Assembly: GCA_964389005.1 (NCBI GenBank)
Contig: CAYMCV010000004.1
Span: 1-42,158 of the forward strand
Length of the DNA stretch: 42,158 nt
Origin: CAYMCV01 sp964389005
GTDB taxonomy: Bacteria > Bacillota > Clostridia > Lachnospirales > Lachnospiraceae
Direction of reading: 5' to 3'
Positions 35,715-42,158 of the stretch are shown piece by piece (positions within the stretch are counted from its first letter, which is position 1; each line of letters starts with the position of its first letter). The notes below the pieces were generated by a model, which saw only the letters and a list, made by a program, of their open reading frames with translations, did not search any database and was not told the DNA's origin. Made by a program: the position numbers and the translations under genes.

Positions 35715-36555
35715 AGCACACGGAAAAGTGAACTTGGCATTGGATGTTCTGCGCAGAAGACCGGACGGATATCATGAACTGCGAATGATTATGCAGACGG
35801 TTTCTCTGTGCGATACCTTAACGATTCGCGCAACGAAAGAAACGGAAATCATACTGACTGCGGACAGCAAAGACGTGCCGTGTGATGAGCGGAACTTAAT
35901 CTATCGCGCCGCAGCATTGATGAAGGAAACCTACGGGCTTACTTGCGGCTTTGCCATTCATCTTGAAAAAAGAATTCCGATGGCTGCGGGCATGGCAGGC
36001 GGAAGCGCGGACGCGGCAGCATGTATGAATGGAATCAATGAATTGCTTGATTTACAGATTCCAAAAGAGGAACTTTGCCGTCTCGGTGTGCAAATCGGTG
36101 CAGATGTTCCTTACTGTATCATCGGAGGAACCGTTCTTGCAGAAGGAATCGGCGAGAAATTAACGGTTTTACCGTCAATTGAGGTACCTGCGGTTTTGAT
36201 TGCAAAGCCTGATTTTGACGTATCCACCAAGTATGTTTATGAGAATTTGCATGCGGATACACTTACGCATCATCCGGATATCGACGGAATTACGCAAGAC
36301 ATTCGAGATAAAAACGTCACGCGTATGCTGTGCAAAATGGAGAATGTACTTGAAAGTGTAACCGAGCGAAAATACTCCGAAATTACCGAAATCAAAAGAG
36401 TCATGAAGGAGAGCGGTGCAAAGCAATCGCTTATGAGCGGTAGCGGTCCGACGGTGTTTGGCATCTATGAATCAGCACAACAGGCAGAGGCGGCGACAGA
36501 GGTATTACGAAATGCCGGACTTGCAAAACAGATTCATGTAAGCACGTTTGTATAA
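35689..36555 (+). CDS. ispE: 4-diphosphocytidyl-2-C-methyl-D-erythritol kinase
   Basis: IspE phosphorylates CDP-methylerythritol in the MEP route to isoprenoids. The 288-residue GHMP kinase has AHGKVNLALDVLRRRPDGYHE at the start, the ATP loop IPMAAGMAGGSADAAA, LGVQIGADVPYCIIGG and the C-terminal MSGSGPTVFGIY. ATG 35689 lies behind GGAGGG and 26 bp inside uvrC, so the two are coupled. Length matches the family (280-300). The other MEP genes are not in the window. Confidence 0.94.
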   Translation: MTDKTIVIEAHGKVNLALDVLRRRPDGYHELRMIMQTVSLCDTLTIRATKETEIILTADSKDVPCDERNLIYRAAALMKETYGLTCGFAIHLEKRIPMAAGMAGGSADAAACMNGINELLDLQIPKEELCRLGVQIGADVPYCIIGGTVLAEGIGEKLTVLPSIEVPAVLIAKPDFDVSTKYVYENLHADTLTHHPDIDGITQDIRDKNVTRMLCKMENVLESVTERKYSEITEIKRVMKESGAKQSLMSGSGPTVFGIYESAQQAEAATEVLRNAGLAKQIHVSTFV

Positions 36556-36572
36556 TTTTTATCTGATTGGCA

Positions 36573-36617
36573 ATACTTCCCTTATCAAAGAAAACGCAAA
36601 GTGATAAGGAGAAGTAT
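36573..36617 (+). promoter_or_regulatory. Hairpin covering the ribosome binding site of the following gene
   Basis: ATACTTCCCTTATCA (36573-36587) pairs with TGATAAGGAGAAGTAT (36602-36617) with a single bulged base and a 14-base loop. The right arm contains the AAGGAG ribosome binding site (36606-36611) and ends 2 bases before the ATG at 36620. The mRNA fold would hide the site, suggesting translational control or coupling. Confidence 0.65.
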
Positions 36618-36619
36618 CA

Positions 36620-36958
36620 ATGAAAACAATCAATATATGGATGGTTTGCATGCTGTTTGTGGTTGCATGGTGGGGTGCGTTGTATCCTGAGTTCAGTATT
36701 CGCGCGGGTACCTGTCGTGTGTATGATGAGAACGGAAACGAGATTACATATGAACTTTCGGAGAAGGAGGCGGCACGATTTATTTTATCTGCAAAACCGG
36801 ATGAAGTGAAACTAAAAAGTGCGCTGGCGGATACCATTTACGCATCCATTGTTGCAAAAGGACAGGAATCGGGTGGAGAGAAGAATGAAAACACGAGAGG
36901 CGATGATTACAATACGCGGTCTGCAATCCCCGAAAGAGGGCGAGGAAGAAGTCATTGA
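36620..36958 (+). CDS. Small membrane-anchored hypothetical protein
   Basis: A 112-residue protein I do not recognise. The first 22 residues (INIWMVCMLFVVAWWGALYP) form one hydrophobic helix or uncleaved signal; then FSIRAGTCRVYDENGNEITYELSEKEAARFILSA suggests a small exported domain with a beta strand pair and a helix, and the tail is polar and basic. It has a strong AAGGAG site, itself within a hairpin. Its last 74 bases overlap the DUF1934 gene in another frame, so the C-terminal 25 residues are probably not well conserved. It sits after ispE and may be cotranscribed with the DUF1934 gene. Confidence 0.65.
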   Translation: MKTINIWMVCMLFVVAWWGALYPEFSIRAGTCRVYDENGNEITYELSEKEAARFILSAKPDEVKLKSALADTIYASIVAKGQESGGEKNENTRGDDYNTRSAIPERGRGRSH

Positions 36959-37322
36959 GACCGTTGTAAAAGGAGTGTATACGGTGGAAGATACCGTACA
37001 TATCCTGCGATATGAGGAAGTCATCGAAGAGAATCAAGAGACGATATACAATGAACTATATATGACTCCCAAAAGACTGGAAGTACGAAAAAACGGCGCT
37101 GTCAACACGGTCATGGTTTTGGAAGAACACAAAACCAATGAGACACGGTATGAGACGCCGTATGGTTCGTTACTATTTACAATGGTTGCCGATACGTCGG
37201 AGTGGACGGTTGAATCGGATGCAATCAAGGTATCGGTTCCGTATCGACTGGAAGCGAATGCGGAATTAATCGCAAATTGTCGTATCACAATTGAGGCTTA
37301 TTTCGCACCGGTCTTTTCCTGA
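36885..37322 (+). CDS. DUF1934 (YwiB-like) beta-barrel protein
   Basis: A 145-residue protein resembling the DUF1934 family, which includes Bacillus YwiB and has a calycin-like beta barrel. Seen: TREAMITIRGLQSPKEGEEEVIETVVKG at the start, YTVEDTVHILRYEEVIEE, the LEVRKNGAVNTVMVLEEHKTNETRYETPYGS middle and the alternating hydrophobic C-terminal strands (ELIANCRITIEAYF). No signal or membrane segment, so cytoplasmic. The longest frame begins at 36819, but ATG 36885 follows GGAGAG and gives the family N-terminus. Its 3' end overlaps the convergent gene by 25 bp. In other Firmicutes this gene often neighbours argS, which is not seen here. Molecular role unknown. Confidence 0.75.
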   Translation: MKTREAMITIRGLQSPKEGEEEVIETVVKGVYTVEDTVHILRYEEVIEENQETIYNELYMTPKRLEVRKNGAVNTVMVLEEHKTNETRYETPYGSLLFTMVADTSEWTVESDAIKVSVPYRLEANAELIANCRITIEAYFAPVFS

Positions 37323-37795
37323 AATTTGTCCATGGCACGTTTGAAGAAGTTCTTTTTCTTCGCAGGCGCAACCTCAACCTTGCCGTGCAGCCCCTTTACA
37401 TCAACGATATACATACCGCTGACAACGGCCTTAACTTCTTTCTTGACGGGAACCGTGTCAAAAATCTTGTCATCACAGAACAATGTCATCATCTGCGGTC
37501 CGACTTTGGCTTTGACCACCGGAACCTTCATACCGCGTTGTAATTTCGGGATTTGCTCGAGTACCGTTTGCGGGAAACCGGCATCCTTGAATTTCATTTT
37601 CTTCTTGTCAATAATCAGCATGGAAACGGTCTGTTTATTGGCTTCCATCATTTGTTTCTGCTCGTTCTGCTTCTTTTCGAGACGTTTTCCCAGAAAATAA
37701 AGTACAACCGCAAGTATAATTACGACGCCCAGAATAATCAACAGGACAATCGTTGTGGTATTCATTGCAAGTAGCAAAGCGTTTGAATTATTCAC
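37298..37795 (-). CDS. Membrane-anchored hypothetical protein
   Basis: A 165-residue protein of unknown function. The longest frame begins at 37873, but GTG 37795 sits behind GGAGGAAA and gives a sensible N-terminus. After about 10 residues comes one strong membrane helix (TTTIVLLIILGVVIILAVVLYFLG), then a charged helical stretch (KRLEKKQNEQKQMMEANKQ) and a compact beta-rich domain (VSMLIIDKKKMKFKDAGFP, MKVPVVKAKVGPQMMTLFCDD, VKAVVSGMYIVDVKG), and a very basic tail (APAKKKNFFKRAMDKF). The layout suggests a cytoplasmic domain hung on the membrane. It converges on and slightly overlaps the DUF1934 gene. Confidence 0.7.
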   Translation of the reverse strand: MNNSNALLLAMNTTTIVLLIILGVVIILAVVLYFLGKRLEKKQNEQKQMMEANKQTVSMLIIDKKKMKFKDAGFPQTVLEQIPKLQRGMKVPVVKAKVGPQMMTLFCDDKIFDTVPVKKEVKAVVSGMYIVDVKGLHGKVEVAPAKKKNFFKRAMDKFQEKTGAK

Positions 37796-37974
37796 GTTAT
37801 TTCCTCCAAAATTTAAAAAGTTCGTGAAAAATATTGTAACATCCTTTACAATAAAACGCAAGTGTGCTTTCATTATAGATGGTGTTCTTGTCGAAATCGA
37901 CAGTACCGATTATATGGTTGGCACCGGCACGAATCATCGACAGGACGAAGAAGAAAAACGGAGGCTTAATTTTA

Positions 37975-39048
37975 ATGAAAACGAATCAAAAAAGAACGAA
38001 ATGGGTGGTCACAGTGTTATCTCTTACAATGGCCGCAATATTTTTGACCGGTTGCAGTCAGAAATATCAGGGAATTACCGTCAAGGCCAAGGATTATGTG
38101 ACACTCGGGACATATACAGGCGTTGAAGCAAGCGTTGCGAACAAGCCGATTACGGACGAGCTGATTGAGGAATCCATCTTGGCTGTTTTGGCGAAGAATC
38201 CGAAATTGGTTGAAGTAACCGATCGTGATGTGGCAGAGAACGGCGACATCGTGAATCTGGATTTCAAGGGTACGAAGGACGGCGTGGCATTTGAAGGCGG
38301 CACGGCCGCAGGTCAGTACTTGGAAATCGGTTCCGGATCTACAATTCCCGGTTTTGAGGACGGTATTATCGGTAAAAAAGTCGGAGAAACGTTTACGGTT
38401 CCGATGCAATTTCCGGAGAGTTATCCCGAGCCTACGCTTGCGGGACAGGATGTGGAATTTGAAATGACATTGAACGGCATTTACTGTGAAGAAGTTCCGG
38501 AATTGAACGATGAGACCATTCAGTCATTGAACATCGGCTATAATACGGTGGCGGAACTTTCAGACTACATGCGTACCTATTTGCAGGATCAGTACGATCA
38601 GAACGCAAAGGCAGCCGTATGGCAGAAGGTTAACGAAGACTGTACGTTCGGTACTTTACCGACGGAACTCTATGATGCGAACTATACCATGTTGATGGAT
38701 GAAGTAAAAAATTACGCAGAGAACTACTACGGCGTGGATTTGAACACATACATCGAAAACACCGGATTTACACCGGAAGAATTTGCCGAGGCGACCAAGT
38801 CACAGGCGGAAGCATTGACAAAAGAGACACTTGTCTGCTATGCAATTGCCGAGGAGCAGGGCTTTACGATTACGGAAGAAGATATACAGACGTATGCGAA
38901 CGAGCATGCGGGTGATTTCGGATTTCAGACCGGTGCCGATTTTATCAAGCAATACGGTATGGGCGGCGTGGAACGTTATCTGATGGCTGAGAAAGTGCAG
39001 TTGTATTTAATGGAGACAGCGGTTATAATAGAAGCAGCGAATGAGTAG
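37975..39048 (+). CDS. Trigger-factor-like lipoprotein with FKBP-type domain
   Basis: A 357-residue exported lipoprotein: basic start, hydrophobic helix (WVVTVLSLTMAAIFL) and lipobox LTGC. Then an FKBP/trigger-factor peptidyl-prolyl isomerase domain with GDIVNLDFKGTKDGVAFEGG, YLEIGSGSTIPGFEDGIIGK and VGETFTVPMQFPESYPEPTLAGQDVEFEM, followed by a helical chaperone-like C-terminal region as in trigger factor (TLPTELYDANYTMLMDEVKNYA, LVCYAIAEEQGFTITEED). The ribosome-docking N-terminal domain of true trigger factor is absent. It probably folds proteins outside the membrane, as PrsA does. Start ATG 37975 has GGAGG upstream; a longer frame from 37879 lacks a site. A NlpC/P60 hydrolase follows after 54 bp and could be a client. 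Confidence 0.85.
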   Translation: MKTNQKRTKWVVTVLSLTMAAIFLTGCSQKYQGITVKAKDYVTLGTYTGVEASVANKPITDELIEESILAVLAKNPKLVEVTDRDVAENGDIVNLDFKGTKDGVAFEGGTAAGQYLEIGSGSTIPGFEDGIIGKKVGETFTVPMQFPESYPEPTLAGQDVEFEMTLNGIYCEEVPELNDETIQSLNIGYNTVAELSDYMRTYLQDQYDQNAKAAVWQKVNEDCTFGTLPTELYDANYTMLMDEVKNYAENYYGVDLNTYIENTGFTPEEFAEATKSQAEALTKETLVCYAIAEEQGFTITEEDIQTYANEHAGDFGFQTGADFIKQYGMGGVERYLMAEKVQLYLMETAVIIEAANE

Positions 39049-39102
39049 ATGGTATATCCATTTTTATCTGCGAAATGAATAAGAAACGGAGGGAAGGAAG
39101 CG

Positions 39103-40317
39103 ATGCGATATCGAAAAATAGTTGCTTTGACGGCGGTATTTTTGGCTCTTGTATTGACAACACAGGATGTCTTCGCGACCTCCTCTTCGGAAATAAACAG
39201 AAAGAAACAAGAAGCGGAAGCGGAACTCCGGCGGCAGCAGGAAGAACTTGAAGGTATCGAAGGCAGTCTCGGTGAGTTACAAGGGGAGTACCAGGAAGTT
39301 GCCGGAGAGATTACGGCACTCAATGAGGAAATTGTCAACATCATGGCGGCGATTACGCTTTTGGAAGAGGAAATTACTGCCAAAGAAGCGGAGATTGAAC
39401 AAGCAAAGCTGGATTTGGCTGCGGCAATCGAGCGTGAGAATCAGCAATACGAAGCAATGAAATTGCGAATTCAATTCATGTACGAGACGGGTGAGAGCAG
39501 TTTTATGGCATATTTTTTTGAGGCGGGTAATATAGCCGATATGCTGACGCGAGCAGAGTACATTGACAGTATCTATGCAAGCGATCGCACCATGCTTGAG
39601 GAATATGTGGCAACCAAGGAAGAAGTTGTGATGCTCAAGGAGAATCTTGAGATTGAAGAATCGGAACTTTTGGCATCGAAGGACGAATGCGAAGGCGAGA
39701 AAGCCGAGTTGGAGACGGCACTGAGCGAAATGCGTGCGGTGGCAGCGGATTACGAGACGCAGATTGCGGGAGCAAAGAAGCAGGCAGCTGCATATGCTGC
39801 CAAGATCAAGAAACAGAACGAAGAAATCCGTAAGATTGAGGCGGAACGAAAGGCAGCGATTCGGCGTGAGCAGGAAGCAGCCAACAAGAATAATGGCGGC
39901 AATACCAATGTTTCCAAGAAAACCGGATCGTCTTACACGGTTGACACCTCAATTATTACTTCGGCGAGCGGGAGCGAGACCGGTAAACAGGCAGCGTTGT
40001 ATGCGGTTACATTTCTCGGGAATCCGTACAAAGCCGGCGGAACATCGCTGACACAGGGGACGGATTGTTCAGGATTCACATATTCCGTTTATCAAAACTA
40101 CGGTATTAAACTGCCGCGTTCCTCTTACGGACAGCGCAGTGCCGGAACGGAAGTCAGTTATGAAAATGCACAGCCGGGAGACCTCGTGTGCTATGCCGGA
40201 CATGTGGCGCTTTATATCGGCGGCGGCTTAATTGTGCACGCCAGCAGTGAAAAAACAGGCATAAAGATATCGAATGCCACATACAAATCGATTATCACGA
40301 TTCGCAGGGTGGTCTAG
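39103..40317 (+). CDS. Secreted coiled-coil NlpC/P60 peptidoglycan hydrolase
   Basis: A 404-residue secreted cell-wall enzyme. A signal peptide (IVALTAVFLALVLTTQDVFA) is followed by a long coiled coil (about residues 28-265, Glu/Gln/Leu-rich) like that of PcsB and CwlO, which is known in those proteins to be controlled through FtsEX. A Ser/Asn/Gly linker leads to the C-terminal NlpC/P60 domain: FLGNPYKAGGTSLTQGTDCSGFTYSVYQ with the catalytic Cys, GDLVCYAGHVALYIGGG with the catalytic His, and IVHASS with the third residue. It would cut gamma-D-Glu-diamino-acid bonds in stem peptides during growth or division. GGAGGGAAGGA precedes ATG 39103. ftsEX is not in the window. Confidence 0.92.
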   Translation: MRYRKIVALTAVFLALVLTTQDVFATSSSEINRKKQEAEAELRRQQEELEGIEGSLGELQGEYQEVAGEITALNEEIVNIMAAITLLEEEITAKEAEIEQAKLDLAAAIERENQQYEAMKLRIQFMYETGESSFMAYFFEAGNIADMLTRAEYIDSIYASDRTMLEEYVATKEEVVMLKENLEIEESELLASKDECEGEKAELETALSEMRAVAADYETQIAGAKKQAAAYAAKIKKQNEEIRKIEAERKAAIRREQEAANKNNGGNTNVSKKTGSSYTVDTSIITSASGSETGKQAALYAVTFLGNPYKAGGTSLTQGTDCSGFTYSVYQNYGIKLPRSSYGQRSAGTEVSYENAQPGDLVCYAGHVALYIGGGLIVHASSEKTGIKISNATYKSIITIRRVV

Positions 40318-40370
40318 ATTTTTAGCCCTCACATGAAGCGACAATATCCTTGCACCAATATGAATTATTA

Positions 40371-40391
40371 GCTGCGACCGCCGGTCACAGC
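40371..40391 (+). other. Hairpin just upstream of the ribosome binding site of the following gene
   Basis: GCTGCGACC (40371-40379) pairs with GGTCACAGC (40383-40391) with one internal C-A mismatch and a GCC loop. It ends 2 bases before GGAGG and could influence translation; no T tract follows, so it is not a standard terminator. Confidence 0.45.
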
Positions 40392-40404
40392 CCGGAGGGG
40401 CAAC

Positions 40405-42120
40405 ATGGGACAGGAAGCGTATATAGACAGAAAAACGACTACAATTGATGCCGGAAAAGTAATTTTCAAGAAAGGCCAACAAGCTCAGTTTGCGGCGATA
40501 CTGCTCAAAGGAAGCGTGCGTGTACGTATGCCCTACGGCGGTTATCGCTTGATGGCGGGGGATGTTCTGGGCCTTTTTGACGTTTATGCCGGTACATATT
40601 TGTTTGATTATATTGCATCGGAGCAGGTTCAATTTTATCCGTTGTATATTCATGACAGCGAAGAGGTTGCCGATGCACTGGCGAATGACAAGAAGTATAT
40701 TTCTTTTTCGCTGATTTCGGGTGCCGGGCAGATTAAGAATTTGTTTCGCTCCTATGATGTCCTTTTTATCTGTGTGAAAGGCACTTATCAGCGGATGAAA
40801 ATTGCCTATGAAAAGTATAAAAATTATGCCAAGAAATTCATGATTCCGATGCCGCCGCTCAAGGAAATTGAGGAGTTGACACCGGAGTATGAGAAATATC
40901 AGATGAAGCGGAGTATCGTACAACGTGCGTCGGAACTGCCGAAACTCTCCTATGAATCGGTTACGGCGATGCTTGGAGATGCACCGGCACTGGCGGAATT
41001 GTTTCTCTCGGATGAAAGCGAGATGGCGATACAGGCAGATAACGCCTGCCGTGAACTTCTGGAATTCCTAAAAACAGAGATGCGTTTACTCAGCGACCGC
41101 GGCGAGCAGAATCTTTTTGCCGGTTTTCATATCATGGCAAGTAAGATACAGGAAGCCAAGGGAGATGAGACAATTGTAATCAAAGAATTGGATGCACTGT
41201 TGAATGAAATCAATGCGCTATCCACGACCATTGAGAACGACTTGGGAATCTGGATTGATCAGGAAAACGAGCGTTTGAGCGACATGCGAAACAGCCTTTC
41301 GGTAAAGGACACCGCGCCGACGGAAGGAAAAGTGTTATATCATTATTCCGCCAACGATGTTGAGTTTGCCATGGCAAGTGTTCGGAATGCCACCAATCGA
41401 ATTATGGATTATGCGGATTTGACGACGGCAGAACGAGAAGAATTCATTGGTGCGCTGACGGCATATCGATTGAAGCAGAAGCAGAATTTTAATGATGATG
41501 ACAGTCGCGAAGCGATACGCAACTTGGAACTTGTTTATTATCTTTTATATGAAAAGGTGTTTTTCAGAAGTGAAAGCGACGATGAGATACCGGCGGTGGT
41601 GCGACTTTTTCTGGATTACGGTGTACTTTCGGAGAAAGACTTTTCGGAAGAGGAAATAGTAAAACTATTCCATACAGCGCAGTCGATACGATGTGATAGC
41701 AGTCATATTCACACCATGCGCGAGTGGTTGCACCTGATTTACAAAGGTGAGAAAGAACCTTCGAGAAATGAATTGGATGAGGATTACAGGGATTCGCTTA
41801 TACAATTGAAGCGAAAATGCACGATGACGGCGCAGGAGGAGAAGGAGTACTTAAGCGATGGCGTCAGAAAGGTGCAGTATGAGATTCAGAACATGATACG
41901 CATGAACAATCGCATGATTTTTGCCTCAAATGCGACCTTCTGCCCATTCGTTTACGGCGAGGAGTTTTCCAAAGATATTTTGAAACAGGTCATGGATACC
42001 GCGGCGCTTTCGGAGGCACTTACGAAAATACGAGATGTGGACTATTCCCTTTTTTATCGCGAGACATTGTATCGCGCGGGTGATCGAAAGACGGAGCATC
42101 TTCGCATTGGGATACTTTAA
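40405..42120 (+). CDS. Protein with cyclic-nucleotide-binding-like N-terminal domain and long helical region, function unknown
   Basis: A 571-residue protein. Residues 10-85 (DAGKVIFKKGQQAQFAAILLKGSVRV, YRLMAGDVLGLFDV, EQVQFYPL) follow the beta-roll pattern of cNMP-binding domains, but I see no clear phosphate-binding RxxA cassette, so ligand binding is doubtful. The remaining 480 residues are mostly helical and acidic, with EIEELTPEYEKYQMKRSIVQRASEL and LDALLNEINALSTTIENDL; there is no helix-turn-helix, signal peptide, kinase or cyclase motif, so it is not a standard CRP/FNR regulator. The end (SLFYRETLYRAGDRKTEHLRIGIL) is followed by only 38 bases of window. A GGAGGGG site precedes ATG 40405. 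Its role cannot be deduced. Confidence 0.65.
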   Translation: MGQEAYIDRKTTTIDAGKVIFKKGQQAQFAAILLKGSVRVRMPYGGYRLMAGDVLGLFDVYAGTYLFDYIASEQVQFYPLYIHDSEEVADALANDKKYISFSLISGAGQIKNLFRSYDVLFICVKGTYQRMKIAYEKYKNYAKKFMIPMPPLKEIEELTPEYEKYQMKRSIVQRASELPKLSYESVTAMLGDAPALAELFLSDESEMAIQADNACRELLEFLKTEMRLLSDRGEQNLFAGFHIMASKIQEAKGDETIVIKELDALLNEINALSTTIENDLGIWIDQENERLSDMRNSLSVKDTAPTEGKVLYHYSANDVEFAMASVRNATNRIMDYADLTTAEREEFIGALTAYRLKQKQNFNDDDSREAIRNLELVYYLLYEKVFFRSESDDEIPAVVRLFLDYGVLSEKDFSEEEIVKLFHTAQSIRCDSSHIHTMREWLHLIYKGEKEPSRNELDEDYRDSLIQLKRKCTMTAQEEKEYLSDGVRKVQYEIQNMIRMNNRMIFASNATFCPFVYGEEFSKDILKQVMDTAALSEALTKIRDVDYSLFYRETLYRAGDRKTEHLRIGIL

Positions 42121-42158
42121 ATTTAAGAAAATGACATGTAACGGGCGTGCAGGCGAAT

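Noticed and set aside
40228..40923. 231-residue open frame on the minus strand opposite the cNMP-like gene
   Set aside because: It runs across the end of the NlpC/P60 gene and the intergenic hairpin, has no ribosome binding site and no recognisable motif.

Overview
The window reads as a chromosomal stretch from a Gram-positive, Lachnospiraceae-like Clostridium relative. The signs are a type III glutamine synthetase, the paired GlgC/GlgD glycogen enzymes, SpoVG, DnaD plus DnaC-type helicase loaders, strong AGGAGG-type ribosome binding sites and moderate GC. It is a draft scaffold: two runs of ten N (8287-8296 and 18036-18045) sit inside the genes murC and capA. I see no rRNA, tRNA, CRISPR array, prophage or insertion sequence.

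Layout. 2-3329 (+): the C-terminal part of glutamine synthetase III, a sugar nucleotidyltransferase and galE, closed by a long bidirectional terminator. 3398-9708 (-): murC, dnaD, dnaC-like loader, a long prs, a lone prepilin-like protein and queT. A cluster of DnaA-box-like 9-mers, three of them abutting head to tail, lies between murC and dnaD. 10122-17102 (+): glgC-glgD-spoVG, then pth-mfd. 17391-17713 (+): an AT-rich RelB/DinJ-type antitoxin with only a stub of its toxin. 17773-20610 (-): a CapA-like lipoprotein and nicotinate phosphoribosyltransferase, separated by a 137-bp near-palindrome. 20902-30028 (+): a membrane-bound nucleotide-sugar dehydratase, ileS, glgP and a MATE transporter. 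29768-31297 (-): an alanine/glycine:cation symporter whose reading frame runs 261 bp into the MATE gene. 31571-37322 (+): ftsH, uvrC, ispE, a small membrane-anchored protein and a DUF1934/YwiB-like protein. 37298-37795 (-): an unknown anchored protein. 37975-42120 (+): a trigger-factor-like lipoprotein, a coiled-coil NlpC/P60 peptidoglycan hydrolase and a 571-residue protein with a cyclic-nucleotide-binding-like N-terminus.

Most genes are housekeeping: nitrogen assimilation, glycogen synthesis and breakdown (glgC, glgD, glgP), cell wall and surface sugars (murC, galE, the dehydratase, the NlpC/P60 enzyme), replication start (dnaD, dnaC), repair (mfd, uvrC) and protein quality control (ftsH, the foldase). 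I found no clear multi-gene novel system. The parts most worth a second look are the DnaA-box array, the 200-bp segment in murC, the 137-bp palindrome, the hairpin covering a ribosome binding site at 36573-36617, the exported trigger-factor-like protein and the cyclic-nucleotide-binding-like protein at the right end.
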